Of a stretch of DNA of 64,000 nucleotides, positions 1-7,415 are shown piece by piece. The notes under the pieces are model-generated. The model had not been told where the DNA came from and made no database searches. It saw only the letters and a list, made by a program, of their open reading frames with translations. The translations under genes and the position numbers were made by a program. How positions within the stretch are numbered: the stretch's first letter is position 1; each line of letters begins with the position of its first letter. This DNA is from Phocaeicola coprophilus (lineage in GTDB: Bacteria > Bacteroidota > Bacteroidia > Bacteroidales > Bacteroidaceae): positions 1-64,000 of the forward strand of contig JACJJM010000005.1 in assembly GCA_016900015.1 (NCBI GenBank). The letters are read 5' to 3'.

Positions 1-27
1 CAAGCTGCTGTAGAAGATACTCTCTAA
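1..27 (+). CDS. 3' end of an unidentified gene (last eight codons)
   Basis: In frame 1 the window opens with codons for QAAVEDTL followed by a TAA at 25-27, and 20 bases later a strong terminator. The same codons recur at 5880-5906, where an in-frame stop lies only four codons upstream (5865-5867). The right copy is therefore only a gene tail, and the left copy probably belongs to the intact gene lying outside the window. The product cannot be recognised from eight residues. Confidence 0.35.
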   Translation, partial: QAAVEDTL

Positions 28-47
28 TTTATATCTCTCACAAATAT

Positions 48-93
48 GGCCTTGACATTCGTTGTGAAACGAGCGTCAAGGCCGTTTTTTTTT
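48..93 (+). terminator. Rho-independent terminator in left repeat
   Basis: The arms GGCCTTGAC and GTCAAGGCC (48-83) close on a short loop, with an internal two-base mismatch. A run of nine T follows on the plus strand. It would end the gene whose stop codon is at 25-27. Confidence 0.8.
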
Positions 94-123
94 ATCCTCT
101 TGAAGCATGAAATACTGTACTCC

Positions 124-369
124 CTATTTCTTTTTGAATGGATAAAGGTCGAAAATGATTTCATGGTTGCCCGGCACAAATAATCGGAGCTGTGCTGGAC
201 AGGAAGAGAACCAGTCAAAGAAATCACTCAACCCGTTTTCTTGAAAGTCCGATACGACATCCCCGGCACAAATCAGAATGTCTGTGCCTTTGGGGATGCT
301 CAATTTTCGGTGCATACCATGCGTGTCCGAAAATGCTAACAAACGTTTTCCTTTATAATCCAATACCAT
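124..369 (-). pseudogene. Truncated calcineurin-like metallophosphoesterase
   Basis: The frame reads DTHG near residue 16, then CAGD and GNHE. These are the N-terminal metal-binding motifs of the calcineurin-like phosphoesterase family. It stops after about 81 residues, whereas family members usually have 150-200 or more, so the C-terminal metal-binding motifs are missing. The break falls at the inner border of the left direct repeat (134-141), and the last residues come from repeat sequence. A TTG at 390 directly after the upstream stop is an alternative start; the ATG at 369 places the first strand as in relatives. It lies directly downstream of the Sel1/LRR gene, probably in one transcript. 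It is very likely inactive. Confidence 0.7.
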
Positions 370-390
370 CGGTTTAATAATGAAGTCCAA

Positions 391-2541
391 TCACAAGTTA
401 AAGTTCCGGCTTCTTAGCAGGTTTAAGTCACACCATTTATTTTCATAGGTCATACCTAAAAAGCACTGACCGGCTATTTTAGAAGGCTTTGTAAGTGGCA
501 GCATCATCCATCCTTCCTTCTCTACCGCTTCTACAGGGGTTTCTAGCCATTCACTCCACGACATGTGAACATCCTCTATGTCTTGTGGAGAATAATCATT
601 GTTCCCTAAGTTATATTCGCCATGAACCCATCCATCGCTGACAATCTTCCATTTGCCGTCAGTATTGGTTTTGTCCACTTGCATAGAACAGATTTTATCA
701 AAAGCCTGACGGTATTTTCCCCATGTATGTATCTTGCCGCTGGTTACACCGTTGTTCACTTCCTCCTTGATGTCTTTCCAATTGCTGCAACGCATATAGT
801 AAGCCAAATTCAGGTGAAGCTTTTCAAATGAGTCTTTTGAAATAGCATTTACTTTCCGACCATTATTTCTCTTTAGCAAATAATCAAGGAAACCGTATTG
901 GTCCGGATACAAGATGGTGTTTTGAACACAAACGTGGAGTAGAACCGAGTATTGCGGATGCCAGTTCAAATAGTTCAATGGATTATCAGAACAATCAAGT
1001 TGGGTAAGGTGGTTGTTTTTCCGGATATTCAATGTTTCCAGTTTATTCCCACGGCAGACCAAACGTTCCAACCTTGGATTTTGGGAAACATTCAAATGTT
1101 TCAGCTCTTGATTGACGCAGTACAAGTCGATAAGTATCGGGCATTGCGTTACATCCAACACTTTCAGGATGCATGTCTCGCAAGTGTAGTGGAAAGAGGT
1201 AAGTGTATGTGTTTCATCACTTCTCAAGCAAATGTTCCATTTCCCTTCCTTTGCATACGTATGTTCCGCATGGATTTCTTTCCCTTTCTCATTGCTTATC
1301 TCCTCCACTTGCCCGTCACCCCAATCTATTGTGAACAGACAATCATCATAACTGATGAACGAGAAGCCACAAACAGATGCCGGCTTATTTGTAACAGCCA
1401 TCATTCTTATCTCATCCTTTTGTTCAAACAGAATCTTCTTCAAACGACGGAATGAACGGCGTACAGCCAAAACTTGTTCATTCCATTCATCAGAAGCGTG
1501 GTTCCAACATTCTTCATGAATTATTTTGTGATAGCATTCAAAAGCCTTTTGCAAATCCCTTTCTGTTCCAATGCCCTGTTCATACATTCGCCCCATATTG
1601 TAATAACTTTCCGCTTCTACATAATAATGGAATGCCTTTTCTGCATCGGGCGCAGTGCCTTCCCCCCGCTCATACATTTTCCCTAGCATATGAGAATACT
1701 CGCAGGCCTGATAACATTTTAGGGCTGCCTCATATTCTTGGCGTTCATAGTGAATATCACCCGCCCAGCAAGCTACTAAGCTACCGACTTGCAACCCTAT
1801 GTCTGTCAACAAAGCCAAGGCCTCCCGATTGCCTTTCTTTGCCAACTCATCCAATAGCCTTACCGCATCATTTCCCGTATGTTCCTCCCTTTTCAGACAT
1901 CCGACTTCATAATTCAACAATGTGAGAAACCAATCCATATGAAGCAATTCCTCCGGTGTCAAATGAAGAATATCCGGAATTCTATCAGGATGTCTGAAAT
2001 GCCACCACCATTCATCAATCAAATGATATGCCGCATCACAATTCCCTTTTCGGGCAAGAACCAACACAGTCTGCATAACTTCATTTTTCATATTGACTGT
2101 AGCATCCACAGAGTGGAACAGATTAAACAATGAGATGGAATTAGCCCATATCCGCTCCCCTTTTTCAGAAGCTTGTACAAAATAAGATAACGATTTGCTT
2201 AAGTTTGTTTGCAACGTAAAAGTAGGAGAACGTTTCATATTCCCCATGCAAGCATCCCAAGTTCCGGGGAAATACAATTCACCAAGTGCAGTCATTGCTT
2301 TAGCATACTCTTGTTTAGCAGCTTCTTCGTACCAATAAACCACTTTTTCTATGCCTGTATAGTCCTTTTTGTCTCTCATAATATCGAAAAGCAGTTTCCC
2401 TAATTGGTATTGTACATTGGGATTACCATCTTGTGCAATAGGTTCCAGCTGTATTGCCGCTTCTTCAAGTTGTCCACTGCGTATCAATGTCTTCAATTGC
2501 TTTTGCAAGCGTTTGCTGACCACTTTGTTTTTCTTTTCCAT
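391..2541 (-). CDS. Sel1-repeat, PKD-like and leucine-rich-repeat protein
   Basis: The product has 716 residues. About residues 1-370 are helical Sel1/TPR-like repeats, with units such as AAKQEYAKAMTALGELY and GKMYERGEGTAPDAEKAF. A PKD-like strand segment follows (FTIDWGDGQ then HTY, about 395-440). Next come short leucine-rich repeats of the LxxLxCxxNxL kind (about 460-530). The C-terminal 180 residues match nothing I recognise. No signal peptide is visible, so it is probably cytoplasmic. Such repeat mixtures usually mediate protein contacts; no catalytic motif is seen. Its stop touches the start region of the truncated phosphoesterase. Confidence 0.75.
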   Translation of the reverse strand: MEKKNKVVSKRLQKQLKTLIRSGQLEEAAIQLEPIAQDGNPNVQYQLGKLLFDIMRDKKDYTGIEKVVYWYEEAAKQEYAKAMTALGELYFPGTWDACMGNMKRSPTFTLQTNLSKSLSYFVQASEKGERIWANSISLFNLFHSVDATVNMKNEVMQTVLVLARKGNCDAAYHLIDEWWWHFRHPDRIPDILHLTPEELLHMDWFLTLLNYEVGCLKREEHTGNDAVRLLDELAKKGNREALALLTDIGLQVGSLVACWAGDIHYERQEYEAALKCYQACEYSHMLGKMYERGEGTAPDAEKAFHYYVEAESYYNMGRMYEQGIGTERDLQKAFECYHKIIHEECWNHASDEWNEQVLAVRRSFRRLKKILFEQKDEIRMMAVTNKPASVCGFSFISYDDCLFTIDWGDGQVEEISNEKGKEIHAEHTYAKEGKWNICLRSDETHTLTSFHYTCETCILKVLDVTQCPILIDLYCVNQELKHLNVSQNPRLERLVCRGNKLETLNIRKNNHLTQLDCSDNPLNYLNWHPQYSVLLHVCVQNTILYPDQYGFLDYLLKRNNGRKVNAISKDSFEKLHLNLAYYMRCSNWKDIKEEVNNGVTSGKIHTWGKYRQAFDKICSMQVDKTNTDGKWKIVSDGWVHGEYNLGNNDYSPQDIEDVHMSWSEWLETPVEAVEKEGWMMLPLTKPSKIAGQCFLGMTYENKWCDLNLLRSRNFNL

Positions 2542-2578
2542 ATTCTTCCGATTTTAGTTACACATAGGAAAAACAAAA

Positions 2579-2614
2579 CCTCATCTTTCCATCTGTTTCA
2601 ATGCAAAGATGAGG
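2579..2614 (-). terminator. Terminator after the UDG-like gene
   Basis: Perfect ten-base arms (CCTCATCTTT and AAAGATGAGG) with a 16-base loop. On the minus strand they are followed by TTTTGTTTTT. It lies 28 bases past the stop of the gene at 2642-3526 and separates it from the Sel1/LRR gene. Confidence 0.85.
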
Positions 2615-2641
2615 TCAAGTTATGCCAAAGTGGTTCACAGG

Positions 2642-3526
2642 TTATTCTTTCTTCAATAGTTGGTCGATGTTTTCTTTGATGTCGGCAAGGATGGCATCGT
2701 AAAGTTTCCAATGAAATGCATTCGCATCTTTGGGTGAATACCCGGGATGATGGGTTAAGTAGGCAAATTTAACTCCTTCGAGTTGCAGCTTCGATACATC
2801 GCCTATTGGAAGACCTGAAAGTGCAATCGGTTCACCTATGACATTAAAGTTCTCTTTGATATAGTTACAATACTTTGTCTCTTTGGGGCCGGTAAGGAAG
2901 ATGACAATGTCGGGCCTCAATATTCTAATTTCTTCCGGAATGACATGAAAACATTTCGTTTCAATGCTATGCTCAAACGCATTGACAGCTTCCCCTCCCT
3001 CTCCTTTTCGTTTAGATAGTTTGGAGATCTCATTCCATATCAATGAAACTCGTTTGTCGGGGAAATCCTTTAATAACTCCCTAATGCCTGACATTATTCC
3101 ATTAACGCCAAAAAGGAGAAATCTATTTCTATGATCTATTCTCTCTTTATAGAAATGTGCATCAGCAGCATTATAATTATCATCGAGATAATCTTCATAT
3201 ATAGCCATAACCTTGCCTACATCGGCTGGGTCTTCACCTTCTTCATCGTATCTTACCCACCAATTGGGTTCTCTCCCAAAGAACATAATTTTTATGTCTG
3301 CTTTGGTATACCACTCTTCATGTTCAGCGTCGGCTTTCTTTGCATACCAATTAGTATCTGCTTCTTGTGCTTTTTCTCGTTCTTCCTTTTCTTGTCCAGA
3401 ACGATACAGAGAAATCAAGAACGGACACTGCAATTGGTCTTTCAGTCCGTTGACTCCCAGTTGTTCCATTAGGCCGTTCCACTTACTTTCGTAGAGTTCG
3501 GTCAATTGTTCTGATAATGTGTTCAT
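2642..3526 (-). CDS. Uracil-DNA-glycosylase-like protein of unknown function
   Basis: The product has 294 residues. The pattern fits the uracil-DNA glycosylase-like superfamily: a buried strand and turn IKIMFFGREPNWW (about residues 78-90), a second Rossmann-type strand PDIVIFLTGP (about 206-215), and a C-terminal HHPGYSP followed by a helix (about 258-264), resembling the HPS motif. The first 75 residues are charged and helical. No canonical GQDPYH motif is present, so base-excision activity is not assured. The gene has its own promoter and terminator and sits in the repeat-bounded accessory block. It could be a nucleic-acid enzyme of a defence or mobile element. Confidence 0.55.
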   Translation of the reverse strand: MNTLSEQLTELYESKWNGLMEQLGVNGLKDQLQCPFLISLYRSGQEKEEREKAQEADTNWYAKKADAEHEEWYTKADIKIMFFGREPNWWVRYDEEGEDPADVGKVMAIYEDYLDDNYNAADAHFYKERIDHRNRFLLFGVNGIMSGIRELLKDFPDKRVSLIWNEISKLSKRKGEGGEAVNAFEHSIETKCFHVIPEEIRILRPDIVIFLTGPKETKYCNYIKENFNVIGEPIALSGLPIGDVSKLQLEGVKFAYLTHHPGYSPKDANAFHWKLYDAILADIKENIDQLLKKE

Positions 3527-3560
3527 AAACGTATGTTTTTAGGGTTAATGAATTCTAAAA

Positions 3561-3568
3561 CAAATATA
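3561..3568 (-). promoter_or_regulatory. -7 promoter box (TATATTTG) for the UDG-like gene
   Basis: On the minus strand it reads TATATTTG, matching the Bacteroidetes TAnnTTTG box. It lies about 35 bases upstream of the ATG at 3526. No clear -33 TTTG was found. Confidence 0.55.
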
Positions 3569-3733
3569 GCGAATTTTCCCAAGAAAGTTCTCATTCTCAA
3601 TGAGAAACGCACTATCTTTTGCCGCAAAGTTCCATTAAGGATATGCAACATCAAAGCATAAGATGAGAAAAATCACAGTTGTGCTTTAAATTGACACGAC
3701 TTCCATTCATCTTTGCAAAAAACAGATGAGAAT

Positions 3734-4524
3734 ATGGATAAGAAATTTTCGATAGAAGAACTGACATGCCTGCATTTGTTGCGGTGTCACTATGCTGATA
3801 TATGCGGTAAAGAGGAACGGGAATTACGAAAAACAATCGCCCTTCATCCGGCAACCTTCGCAAAAGCAAAGATGATTTGTGAGAAAGAAAAAGAAGCGAA
3901 CATTTGCATTATCCCTTATTATGCAGACGATTATCCAGTTCATTTGCTCAAATTGGCGTAGAAGCACCTGCGTTAATTCATCTATTGGGAAATAAGGAGT
4001 TACTTTATAATGAAAATTCCATTGCCATCATTGGCTCACGAAACGCTGATGATGTCGGATGTAATATAGCCTATCAATTGGCAAGAGACAATGCCTTGAA
4101 AGGAAATGTCATAGTGAGCGGATTGGCATTGGGATGTGACAGTGCCGCTCATCAAGGATGTATAGATGCCAATGGAAAAACTATTGCAGTAGTTGCATCC
4201 GGTTTGAATATCGTCCACCCTAAAGCAAACGAATTCTTGCAGCAAGAAATTATCGACAAGGGCGGTTTAATTATCTCCGAACAACCTTTTGGCGTGAAAG
4301 CCAATCCTGCACGACTGTATGCCCGTAACCGACTGCAAGCAGCTTTAGCACAAAGAGTCATTGTCGTTCAATGCGCTGTGAAGAGCGGCACGATGAATAC
4401 AGTACATTTTGCACACAAGTACGGATGCAAGATTTATGCCGTAGCATACGGTCAATACGATGAGCATAATGCCGGGAATGAGTATATTCTCAAAAATGGG
4501 ATAGGATTTCCTATCAAATTATAG
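3734..4524 (+). pseudogene. DprA/Smf-like DNA-binding protein, frameshifted
   Basis: Two overlapping frames together encode one DprA-family protein of about 263 residues. The first ends at 3959-3961 just after DDYPVHLLKL. The second continues with VEAPALIHLLGN, GSR (Rossmann fold), VSGLALGCDSAAHQG, ISEQPFG, ARNRLQAAL and KSGTMNTVHFA, all DprA landmarks. A single missing base in the GG at 3955-3956 would rejoin them. DprA normally loads RecA on single-stranded DNA. This copy lacks the C-terminal winged helix of housekeeping DprA and is probably an accessory paralogue. It may be a pseudogene or a sequencing error; nothing resembles a programmed slip site. Confidence 0.75.
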
Positions 4525-4592
4525 AAGTTATGCACTAATATGGCATATCACAGGCTTTATTTTGTAACCGGAAACTTTAAAACAGAGCAATC

Positions 4593-5335
4593 ATGACGGT
4601 GAAAGAATTAATCATGGAAGTAGGATTTGACGACTTGCTTCCTTACTTGAAAGAAATAATAGTCGGGCATTTTGACAATATCTATGCCTTTCGGGAAGCA
4701 TACGATATTCTTCGGGATATGCAGCCTAATCCTGAGTTCGTTGGAAAAGTTTGGATAGAGCAAGAAGAGAATTGGATAAGCATACAGTCTTTAGACGCGG
4801 ATTTTTGGGAGAATGAATTGGCTAAAGAGCTTGTTTTGCCCCAAAATGCTACTTTAAGCAAAGAGGAAATAGCCGCGCATTGTATATACGATATTACCTT
4901 TTATGGTTTTTCTCCAGCAGAAAGAATTGAGAATTTTTGGAAAAGTCATGCTCCTATCCAAAGCAAAATAGAACGAAGGAAGTCCATAATACAAGAACTT
5001 ACAGTGCCAGGAAGTAGCTTTATGTATAAGGATTTAGCTTATCTGTTAGAGGTAGAATATGGTACACAATATGATTATCATTCCATTGTTAATGGGCAAG
5101 GGAATCGATTAGCCTATATTACTGCTTCTATGACCAAATACCAGCAACTTGACATAAGCCGATACAATAATGCTATTGTGTGCATACGTGTTCTGCTCAA
5201 TACCCGTTAATCAACGAAGAGCTGGAAGAGTTTAAACGCAATGTCTGCTCATGGCTGAATTATATGGATATTCAATTTGGCATTATAACAGAAGATGGTG
5301 ATTATATAGAAGTGACGGTTACTCTTCTGTGTTGA
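4593..5335 (+). pseudogene. Uncharacterised protein, frameshifted near its 3' end
   Basis: The main frame gives 205 residues ending at 5210. Near base 5180 the coding signal moves to another frame, which runs on with PLINEELEEFKRNVCSW and VTVTLLC to a stop at 5333-5335. One missing base explains this. The restored protein of about 247 residues is acidic and soluble, with no motif I can assign. It lies 68 bases downstream of the DprA-like gene on the same strand. Two single-base deletions in neighbouring genes suggest decay of the block, or local sequencing errors. Confidence 0.6.
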
Positions 5336-5382
5336 GGCTATATGCACTGCATGATTGCCGCATCACGCGAAATGTCGGATGA

Positions 5383-5682
5383 ACCATTAAAGTAAGTGAG
5401 GCGCTAGACTTCAATTTCTTCACCTTATTCTGCCCCGTACAGCATCAGATATCCGCTTACCTTGCCGCAGTGGCAGTGGACGGAAATGCACACAATAACA
5501 TTGGCGATGCTGAGCTTGCGGCCCAACTAAGCAAGGTACAGTCTGAGGTTGAAAATAAAAATGAAACAATTAAACTATTAAAAGAACAGATAGATAGCCT
5601 GAATGCTCAAATAACACGCCTTGACTCTAACTTGAAGGACAAGGATGCCATTATCGAACTTTTAAAAGAAAGGAGGACATAA
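5383..5682 (+). pseudogene. Remnant of an XRE-type regulator with coiled-coil tail
   Basis: An open frame without a convincing start reads KVSEALDFNFFTLF, typical of the end of the helix-turn-helix domain in short Bacteroides XRE-type regulators. About 60 residues of heptad-rich coiled coil follow (QLSKVQSEVENKNETIKLL onward). The helix-turn-helix itself is missing: an in-frame TGA lies at 5380-5382. A GTG at 5470 could start only the coiled coil. Regulators of this kind are common on Bacteroides mobile elements, which fits the repeat-bounded setting. Confidence 0.5.
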
Positions 5683-5879
5683 GAAATGAATGTACTGTAG
5701 ATTAACTGTTGCTTTATGATAAGCTACTATTCATGTTTGCATTTTTAATGGAAACAAAAAAAACGTTTATTCTATAAGCAAGGGGAATATGTGATAGCAA
5801 AAAGCTATATGCAGTGCAATACGATTTGCTTACACAATCAATGTAAGCATCTGATTATTAGAATTAAAAAGCTGCGGCC
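5683..5879. other. Gene-free AT-rich spacer
   Basis: I see no gene, strong hairpin or clear promoter between the regulator remnant and the right direct repeat. An in-frame TAA at 5865-5867 shows that the gene tail repeated at 5880 has no coding sequence upstream here. Confidence 0.6.
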
Positions 5880-6024
5880 CAAGCTGCTGTAGAAGATACT
5901 CTCTAATTTATATCTCTCACAAATATGGCCTTGACATTCGTTGTGAAACGAGCGTCAAGGCCGTTTTTTTATCCTCTTGAAGCATGGATACTGTCCACCC
6001 CTACTTCTCTTTACTTTTGAATGG
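5880..6024. repeat. Long direct repeat, right copy
   Basis: Second copy of the segment at 1-141: gene tail with stop at 5904-5906, terminator at 5927-5962, then diverged sequence to the shared TTGAATGG at 6017-6024. The last bases are the final codons of the minus-strand NTF2-like gene, so the right copy sits in what looks like the original context. Its left limit is within or just before 5868-5880. Confidence 0.9.
5927..5969 (+). terminator. Terminator in right repeat
   Basis: Same hairpin as at 48-83, followed by seven T on the plus strand. It may also end the minus-strand gene at 6011-6394. Confidence 0.75.
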
Positions 6025-6394
6025 TATTCGAATTCTGATTATACGCCTTCGCCACGCAACGCCATTCACCACCCATCTTCATCAGCAGCAAATAATCAGT
6101 GAAGTCAATGCGGCCACCCCATTTCTCTTCCAGCACGCGGACCACGGCAAGGGTCTCCTCCACATCCACCACGTCAACGCGTGCCTTGAAGTCATCACCG
6201 GCTCCGACAGTATCCACATTGTGGTAGAACTGCTCGATGCTACCATGCTCCAACTTTCCGTCCAGATAGCCAAACAAGACGGCTTCATCAATAAACAGTT
6301 CCTTAGCATACTTGCTGTTGCCTTCTGCTACACTTTTCACAAACTTCATGGCTGCTTCTTCCACAGCCTTGTACGCTTCGATATTAGCTCTCAT
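6011..6394 (-). CDS. NTF2-like (lumazine-binding-type) small protein
   Basis: The product has 127 residues, starting at MRANIEAYKAVEEAAMKFV. It ends with strands typical of the NTF2/SnoaL fold (RVDVVDVEETLAVVRVLEE, then YLLLMKMGGEWRCVAKAY), as in the Bacteroidetes putative lumazine-binding family. Substrate and role are unknown. The longer open frame to 6523 runs through the promoter region and is not used. It is divergent from an HxlR regulator across 164 bases containing a palindrome, so it is probably that regulator's target. Confidence 0.75.
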   Translation of the reverse strand: MRANIEAYKAVEEAAMKFVKSVAEGNSKYAKELFIDEAVLFGYLDGKLEHGSIEQFYHNVDTVGAGDDFKARVDVVDVEETLAVVRVLEEKWGGRIDFTDYLLLMKMGGEWRCVAKAYNQNSNTIQK

Positions 6395-6428
6395 AGTTTT
6401 ATTATTTAATAGATTTGTTATGACAACA

Positions 6429-6436
6429 CAAAAGTA
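6429..6436 (-). promoter_or_regulatory. -7 promoter box (TACTTTTG) for the NTF2-like gene
   Basis: TACTTTTG on the minus strand, about 35 bases before the ATG at 6394, matching TAnnTTTG. Confidence 0.6.
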
Positions 6437-6459
6437 TCGGATGCCATCCATCTTCACAA

Positions 6460-6500
6460 GTACCGAAAAATTATTCATATACTGAAAAATTTTTCGGTAT
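6460..6500. promoter_or_regulatory. Candidate HxlR operator
   Basis: A near-perfect 22-base palindrome (6479-6500, ATACTGAAAAA facing TTTTTCGGTAT, one mismatched pair) is preceded by a related half, GTACCGAAAAATTATTC (6460-6476). Both lie between the two divergent promoters, where a dimeric winged-helix regulator would control both genes. Confidence 0.55.
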
Positions 6501-6523
6501 ATCCCAGCTTCGGCAATTATCAT

Positions 6524-6531
6524 TACCTTTG
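6524..6531 (+). promoter_or_regulatory. -7 promoter box (TACCTTTG) for the HxlR gene
   Basis: TACCTTTG, 28 bases before the ATG at 6559, immediately downstream of the palindrome at 6479-6500. Confidence 0.6.
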
Positions 6532-6558
6532 CTGCATAACATTTTACAGAGCCGAACC

Positions 6559-6906
6559 ATGTATGAAAGAAAAATACCTGTCGACTTGGAATGCCCCTTG
6601 CGACTTACCATGAGCCTGATTGATTCAAAATGGAAATCTTGCATCTTGGACGAACTGCGTCATCGGACCTTACGTCCAAGCGAACTTCACAAGATATTCC
6701 CCGAAGCCACACCTCGTGTACTCGATTTACAGCTAAAGGAATTAGTGGAAGACGGACTGGTGTCCAAAACCATTTATCCTGAGCTGCCTCCTCGTTCCGA
6801 ATATTCCATCACGCCGTTGGGCATGACCTTGATACCCCTCATTGACGCCATGATTGAGTGGGGAAACCAACATAAAGAGTTGTTTGAAAAGAAATATGGC
6901 AAATGA
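6559..6906 (+). CDS. HxlR-family transcriptional regulator
   Basis: The product has 115 residues. The family pattern is clear: CPLRLTMSLIDSKWKSCIL near the N terminus with the conserved Cys, the recognition helix region ATPRVLDLQLKELVEDGLV, the wing YPELPPRSEYSITPLG, and a C-terminal dimer helix. The ATG at 6559 is preferred over 6529 because it gives the usual length and leaves a leader after the -7 box. HxlR proteins are winged-helix dimers often responding to reactive carbonyls, quinones or oxidants; the signal here is unknown. It probably controls itself and the divergent NTF2-like gene. Confidence 0.85.
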   Translation: MYERKIPVDLECPLRLTMSLIDSKWKSCILDELRHRTLRPSELHKIFPEATPRVLDLQLKELVEDGLVSKTIYPELPPRSEYSITPLGMTLIPLIDAMIEWGNQHKELFEKKYGK

Positions 6907-7014
6907 AGAAGGATTATCCCTGAAAGATTAAATCCCCATCTGGGCTATTGCACATAAAATACAATAACCCATACCTCTCCCAACAACCTTTTTGTCTGTC
7001 GCAGTCATGGCAAT

Positions 7015-7105
7015 CTGACTATCGCGATTCACTCACCTTCATCTTCGCGATCGTAAGGAGGTCATGATCGCGATTGTCAGTCCTTTATAATCGCTATTAT
7101 AAAGG
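7015..7105. repeat. Stacked inverted repeats in a gene-free region
   Basis: CTGACTATCGCGAT (7015-7028) faces ATCGCGATTGTCAG (7067-7080) with 13 of 14 bases complementary. Further CGCGATC units lie inside. Directly after comes a perfect ten-base hairpin CCTTTATAAT/ATTATAAAGG (7082-7105, loop CGCT). The 6907-7415 interval holds no convincing gene. The hairpins could be a terminator for the HxlR gene, a structured RNA or protein-binding sites. Confidence 0.6.
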
Positions 7106-7283
7106 TGTCACGAAAAGCATCCAAGAATCATTTAGAAACCAAGCATTTACAGACAAGAAAAGCTATCATCCCAAGCGCAACCAGGAGAAGAAAAGACTTT
7201 CTACAGCCATTTGCCAAGGCCATGAAGAAAACAGCAATTAGACAATATCCAAGACTGGAAAACTCAAAAAAATGCATTATTTC

Positions 7284-7368
7284 CACGGCTTCCTTTCGAA
7301 GCAGACACGGCTTCCTTTCGAAGCAAGCACGGCCTCCTTTCCGTGGTCGGGCGGAAAGGAGGCCGTGC
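7284..7368. repeat. Palindromic intergenic repeat, copy A
   Basis: Three tandem 22-base units beginning CACGG (7284, 7306, 7328), the third diverged. The last unit forms a perfect 17-base stem (7327-7343 with 7352-7368) with an eight-base loop. The core CTCCTTTCCGTGGTCGG (7334-7350) recurs in the copies near 22.2 and 45.3 kb. It lies between two convergent genes, HxlR and the histidine kinase, and may also act as a terminator. Confidence 0.75.
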
Positions 7369-7415
7369 TCGGGCGGACATGACAAGGTGGGCGGACCGTG
7401 CCTGCCTGTCGATAT

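Larger units (their letters stand above)
1..141. repeat. Long direct repeat, left copy
   Basis: This segment recurs at 5880-6024. The first part (to about base 109) is essentially identical apart from the length of one T run (9 versus 7). The rest, up to the shared TTGAATGG at 134-141, is diverged but alignable. The copy holds the end of a plus-strand reading frame, a hairpin terminator and the last bases before a minus-strand gene. It is cut by the left edge, so its true length is unknown. Confidence 0.9.

Noticed and set aside
3950-3965. Programmed frameshift in the DprA-like gene
   Set aside because: No slippery heptamer or downstream stem is visible; a simple one-base loss explains it.
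7284-7349. Possible CRISPR-like array
   Set aside because: Three 22-base units are contiguous with no spacers and the last forms a hairpin; no cas gene lies nearby.
7128-7385. 85-residue minus-strand open frame
   Set aside because: It runs through the palindromic repeat copy A and biased low-complexity sequence, with no ribosome-binding signal or recognisable motif.
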